From NCBI GenBank assembly GCA_030386875.1, contig CM059560.1, forward strand, positions 34,838,183 to 34,902,182: a stretch of 64,000 nucleotides of DNA. The letters are read 5' to 3'. Positions within the stretch are counted from its first letter, which is position 1, and every line of letters begins with the position of its first letter. Origin of the DNA: Morinoia aosen. Taxonomy: Eukaryota; Arthropoda; Malacostraca; Amphipoda; Talitridae. Of the stretch, positions 61,906 to 64,000 are shown piece after piece. The position numbers and the translations under genes were made by a program. Below the pieces are notes generated by a model, which was not told the DNA's origin, searched no databases, and saw only the letters and a program-made list of their open reading frames with translations.

Positions 61906-63182
61906 GAACTTACAAGCGTCGCCAAAAAATACAAGCTACACACTCAAACTTAGTCATCTTCTGAACTATTGTCTTTCACGCAAATGAATTTCAATCACAG
62001 CCTCAGATATTGTAGGCGCTCGCAGAACATAAAGACGTATACATAAAAATTGCTCGTATCCATCAAAGGCCACACACTCGCGTCTATACGAGTGCATAAA
62101 TGTTTAGTCATGGAGTAGACTTCTAGGCGCACTCGTTAGTAGGCCCACGTAAAATCAAACATGAAATATTTACATAAAAGCGTGTATATATGAATAAAAA
62201 AGTAGGAAGACAACCAGTCTTTTGTAAATTACTAAAACATATCCTCGCACACTTACTTAAAAATCCAAACGTAGAAGCATGAATGCTGATAAATGCGTAT
62301 ACATGTGTGCTCTCATTTCCATTGGAAGATGCAACCTCTGAGACACGTGGGAGTTCTGTAACACATAAAACATGGTATGTACAGAGTAAATCCTTCAGTT
62401 ATCGTAGACCACGCTCTGATGTCGCGTGATGGGCTTTTCTCTAACGAACGGTGATTTAGGAAAAATTCGCACAGAAGAGCTTATTCAGTTCTCTTACTAT
62501 TCTCTGCTACTGCCTGGAAAACTGATTAATCTTGCACACATCATCGGCCCATGTTCACTACTGGCACCCCTCTTTGCTTACATTTGTATTTTTGAGGTGT
62601 TTGAGAAAATGATACTGTAGGGAAATGTCCCATTCGTGAGTGAAGACGACAAATGCTGTGTTTTCTTTTGTATACAGCTATGTCATTAAAAGTTTAAAAG
62701 CCAATTTTAAACATAAAACTTACAGCAAGGAATCAAATTCAGGAATTTAGCAAAAAGATTAGCTTTAAAGCTTCCATTTGAAACCCTCATTAAAATTCCT
62801 TAAGTATGCATCAACTCAGAGAAAAATACTCTAGACTGGAACCCATTGAAGAGCGGGCAGGTGCTCTTTTCCTTACCGAATGCCACACTATCAGCCTGAA
62901 CATCGTAGCGAGTCCGCACCAGCGGAGGCGGACGTCAGGATGTAGTGCACAGCTGCCCGCACCCACCACCATGCCAGGTTGAGCTCTGTGAAGTTCATTG
63001 GAACATACTACCGTAGTTAATCGTGTCTGCCCAGCTACTGATTATGTTTGCTGTTTGTGTTCGTCATGACGAATGGCCCAACCGTGAATCATTACTAGAA
63101 CGTTGATGTGAGTAATTTTGTAGTCGTTGTACATGAGTTCTTTTAAGACGGATAACATTGAGCGAGTCTGTGAGTAAATTGT
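61906..63182. other. Non-coding stretch
   Basis: Nothing recognised. Confidence 0.35.
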
Positions 63183-63345
63183 TTCGTGCATATCTGAATT
63201 GTGCCAATATTGATTTTGCTGTTGTCAACGATTTTTAAAATTTTGTGGCCACATTTGGGTAATTGGAAACATTTTAAGGTTAATATTGATTTTAATGTTG
63301 TCAACTATTTTAGTAATCCTGTTGCCACAATTAGGTAACAAGGTA
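63183..63345 (+). repeat. ~78-bp tandem duplication
   Basis: AATATTGATTTTGCTGTTGTCAAC... at about 63206 recurs as AATATTGATTTTAATGTTGTCAAC at about 63282. Each copy continues with a TTGTGGCCACA.TT.GGTAA / TTGCCACAATTAGGTAA segment. Confidence 0.7.
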
Positions 63346-63410
63346 CATTTGAAGACGTTTTACACGAATGACATTGTGCTCGCAAATGTTTAGTTTTCGA
63401 GATATTTACC

Positions 63411-63973
63411 CCTAAAGTTGGTATATCTGAAGGATATGTCAGTTGTCGATTTTCCACTTTTTGGTGCCTGAACCTAATTAATTGAATCAAAATAAACAAG
63501 TTTTCTTCTATGCACTTTCCGTCTCAAATGAGTATTTTACGATTTATAGCGGTAAATTTAGTTTCGTCTTTGATGACGAATGCGCTCGAATAAACAGCTA
63601 CTCATCGATATTCGAATTTTTGTTGCTTGAATCATGGTAATAACATCGGAATAAACAACTTTTCTTCTATACACTTTTTTCGTCAAATGAGTATTTAACG
63701 AGGTATAGCGGTAGGTTTGGTTTCGTCTTTGATGACGATCGCGCTGGAAGCGAGTGCGCATTGCAGTGTTGCTGTCCGACGTGCTCCTTGAATAACTTGC
63801 CGCTTCAAACACTGGAGTTGCGGTAAGTCATTTACCGCTATAACTAATGAAATACTCATTTGAGACGCAAAGTGCATAGAAGAAAACTTGTTTATTTCGA
63901 TCTAATTAACTATGGTAAGGCATCGAAATTTACAAAATTGATAACTGACATATCCTTCAGATTTACCCTGAAG
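63411..63973. repeat. Inverted repeat with ~145-bp arms plus internal direct copy
   Basis: Left arm (63411-63555) and right arm (63830-63973) are inverted copies sharing ATCTGAAGGATATGTCAGTT, AATAAACAAGTTTTCTTCTA, CTCAAATGAGTATTT and TATAGCGGTAAA. A third, direct copy of the inner part lies at about 63650-63715, and TTTCGTCTTTGATGACGA occurs twice between the arms. Probably a foldback-type element with an internal duplication. Confidence 0.75.
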
Positions 63974-64000
63974 TTATATGAATGTCGTACATGAAATTGA

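Overview
The window is eukaryotic, most likely from an arthropod and probably an insect. It is AT-rich, has no bacterial gene organisation, and carries abundant minisatellites, tRNA-derived SINEs and TA-flanked Tc1/mariner-type transposon remnants. The one gene I can support is a multi-exon member of the beaten path (Beat) immunoglobulin family, whose members are secreted or membrane-attached axon-guidance and cell-recognition ligands for Sidestep-type receptors. I cannot name the species.

The beat-like gene runs on the + strand from 18951 to the stop codon at 32754-32756. Five coding exons (18951-19153, 24970-25105, 26909-27042, 27490-27754, 32656-32756) join with fully compatible phases (1, 0, 1, 0, 1). 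They rebuild two Ig domains with all four expected cysteines, followed by a short hydrophobic C-terminal tail of transmembrane or GPI-signal type. The exons are GC-rich islands in an AT-rich background. The 5' exon with the signal peptide was not found; it lies upstream of 18951 inside or outside the window.

Layout: 1-9.5 kb is mostly non-coding, with a composite inverted/direct repeat (2055-3986), an 18-bp minisatellite and a SINE. A 3.4 kb satellite of 32-35 bp units fills 10.2-13.7 kb. An internally deleted transposon lies at 15.6-16.1 kb. The beat-like locus occupies 18.9-32.8 kb. A cluster of minisatellites (28-bp, 36-bp, 64-bp) and a target-site-flanked SINE fill 37.5-41.6 kb. From 41.6 to 64 kb there is AT-rich sequence with further minisatellites, two more non-autonomous TA-flanked elements (53663-54256, 59219-59860), a small palindromic element (61761-61905) and a module cluster at the right end.

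The most unusual signal is at the beat-like exon boundaries. The end of the first Ig exon together with its splice donor has been copied in tandem about eight times with a 51-52 bp period, and the end of the third exon with its donor about seven times with a 21 bp period. Both periods (17 and 7 codons) can preserve the reading frame, so extra donors could give in-frame alternative proteins. Other minisatellites or microsatellites abut the acceptors of exons 1, 3 and 5. Most long open frames elsewhere are by-products of tandem repeats and are not treated as genes.
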